In this document: positions 62,996-64,000 of the stretch, in pieces
How positions within the stretch are numbered: position 1 is the first letter of the stretch
How the letters are laid out: each line of letters opens with the position of its first letter
Assembly: GCA_921293015.1 (NCBI GenBank)
Contig: OV121081.1
Coordinates: 58,483,022-58,547,021, forward strand
Direction of reading: 5' to 3'
Source of the DNA: Phorcus lineatus
Lineage: Eukaryota > Mollusca > Gastropoda > Trochida > Trochidae
Length of the DNA stretch: 64,000 nt
Notes under the pieces: model-generated
The model's database searches: none
What the model was told of the DNA's origin: nothing
Seen by the model: only the letters and a program-made list of their open reading frames with translations
Program-made: the position numbers and the translations under genes

Positions 62996-63916
62996 TATTG
63001 TCAGAGAGAAATGAAGTTAGAAGAAAGGTATACAATACCATATACGTTCAATACCTATGCTGATAAGATTATCGTACGGATAAAAACTGATTGTCTACCA
63101 CTACACTCGAGCCATTGAAAAAATCCAACTAAATGTTAATAAACCAAACAGTTACAGTACACACTCACATAGGTACTAGGTGTTTATTTTCAGCTTGAAA
63201 TAACATTTTAAAAATAATCACGATTTAAAAAATAAACATATCTTTAAAAATCGAAATTCATTTTAGTCAATTCAGGCATAGAACATACTTTGAAGTTTAC
63301 ATGAATAATAAATGTTTAACCGCTATAATTCATATATAAACCCGGGAAGACACGTCACTTATAGCTTAATCATTCACAAAGTTTCAGTCTTCAAAATTCA
63401 AATATTTTTATTATATGTAAGAAACAACTAAATTTTCAAAAAGCTAAGGATTATATTTGTAATTCTATATAGGAGTATCGCCAAGGAATACGGAACATAC
63501 ACAGAGCATTTTTAATTTCCAAGAATATCATTATTTGCGATGTAATTCTAACGTCATGTAAGAGACAACAAACTAACTTTCTATATTCTCTGAACAAAGC
63601 AATTGAGACACAGGGCATATATACCTTGTCTCAAGATGTTCTCATTGTGAAGATAGGTCTGATTGCCCATACCACTTATTTCACCTTAGCGTGCTATACT
63701 TGACTGAAGCGATGATGGCATAACAATACTCCCCCCGCATGGCTTTAAACTGCACCAGCCTCTATCACTGGCTAATGTAAACCTCGCTGCAAACCGTGTT
63801 TTCAGTGCAGCGCCCTCTTCAGCGAAAAGTTTCAATTCTCAAATGATTTCTCATTGGACTATCGCGATCCGTTGCAGCAGCCTTGGCGTCAAACACAGAC
63901 AAGTACAAGAAATGCG

Positions 63917-63960
63917 GCAAGGCCTATCTTAGCAGGGTCTGGCGTAAGAATAGGCCTTGC
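63917..63960. repeat. Stem-loop with GCAAGGCCTAT arms
   Basis: GCAAGGCCTAT (63917-63927) and ATAGGCCTTGC (63950-63960) pair perfectly; after a one-base bulge CTTA pairs with TAAG, leaving a 13-base loop. Confidence 0.6.
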
Positions 63961-64000
63961 GTGGGAAGATGAAAATACTTGGAATAAAGCCTTGATGAGG

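Larger units (their letters stand above)
61913..64000. other. Right flank, no supported gene
   Basis: Includes a degenerate minisatellite (62716-62995) and, in the last 300 bases, DNA richer in G and C than the rest, with a 15-bp stem-loop. The rise could mark a promoter or first exon of a gene beyond the window, but no frame or splice site supports this. Confidence 0.5.

Overview
The window is nuclear DNA of an invertebrate animal. It is AT-rich, its genes are broken by GT-AG introns, and most of its length is intronic or intergenic DNA with fossil transposons and minisatellites. A short run of CCCTAA units matches the TTAGGG telomere motif of most animals outside arthropods and nematodes. 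Together with the repeat content this makes a lophotrochozoan, perhaps a mollusc, my best guess; that is inference, not proof.

Three protein-coding genes can be read with confidence. (1) A CSPG4/NG2-type transmembrane chondroitin sulfate proteoglycan on the + strand. Its signal-peptide exon is at 47-113, then a 19.9-kb intron, a 4.6-kb exon (20048-24661), a 261-bp intron and a terminal exon (24923-27498). The joined frame gives 2418 aa: two laminin G domains, an EGF-like module, a long CSPG-repeat array, one membrane span and a C-terminal QYWV PDZ ligand. (2) A complete xylulokinase (XYLB), + strand, 33796-50436. I placed all 19 exons; every splice phase closes and the product is 528 aa. (3) A GT31 beta-1,3-glycosyltransferase on the - strand (56307-55102, 401 aa), a type II Golgi membrane enzyme with its catalytic motifs intact.

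Region by region: 1-30.7 kb is the CSPG4 locus. Its giant first intron holds telomere-like DNA, a GCGCC-rich terminal-inverted-repeat (TIR) element, a tiny hAT-like element and a 2.4-kb TTAA-flanked piggyBac-like element built from about nine diverged internal modules. 30.7-33.8 kb is intergenic and leads into XYLB through one copy of a repeat pair that flanks XYLB exon 1, plus three inverted repeats. XYLB introns hold a decayed LINE tail, a 25-bp minisatellite with a 300-bp higher-order period, and 36 copies of a 40-bp minisatellite. 50.4-55.1 kb holds a MITE and a dead mariner with both TIRs. After the glycosyltransferase gene, 56.3-64 kb holds no gene I can support. It has a tandem-repeat field interrupted by a retro-insertion with an 8-bp target duplication, a 34-bp minisatellite and a degenerate 23-bp minisatellite.

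The three genes do not form an operon. A loose biochemical link exists: XYLB handles D-xylulose, while the proteoglycan would carry xylose-initiated glycan chains and GT31 enzymes extend glycans. I regard their adjacency as probably coincidental. I found no tRNA, rRNA, CRISPR array or prokaryotic-type system.
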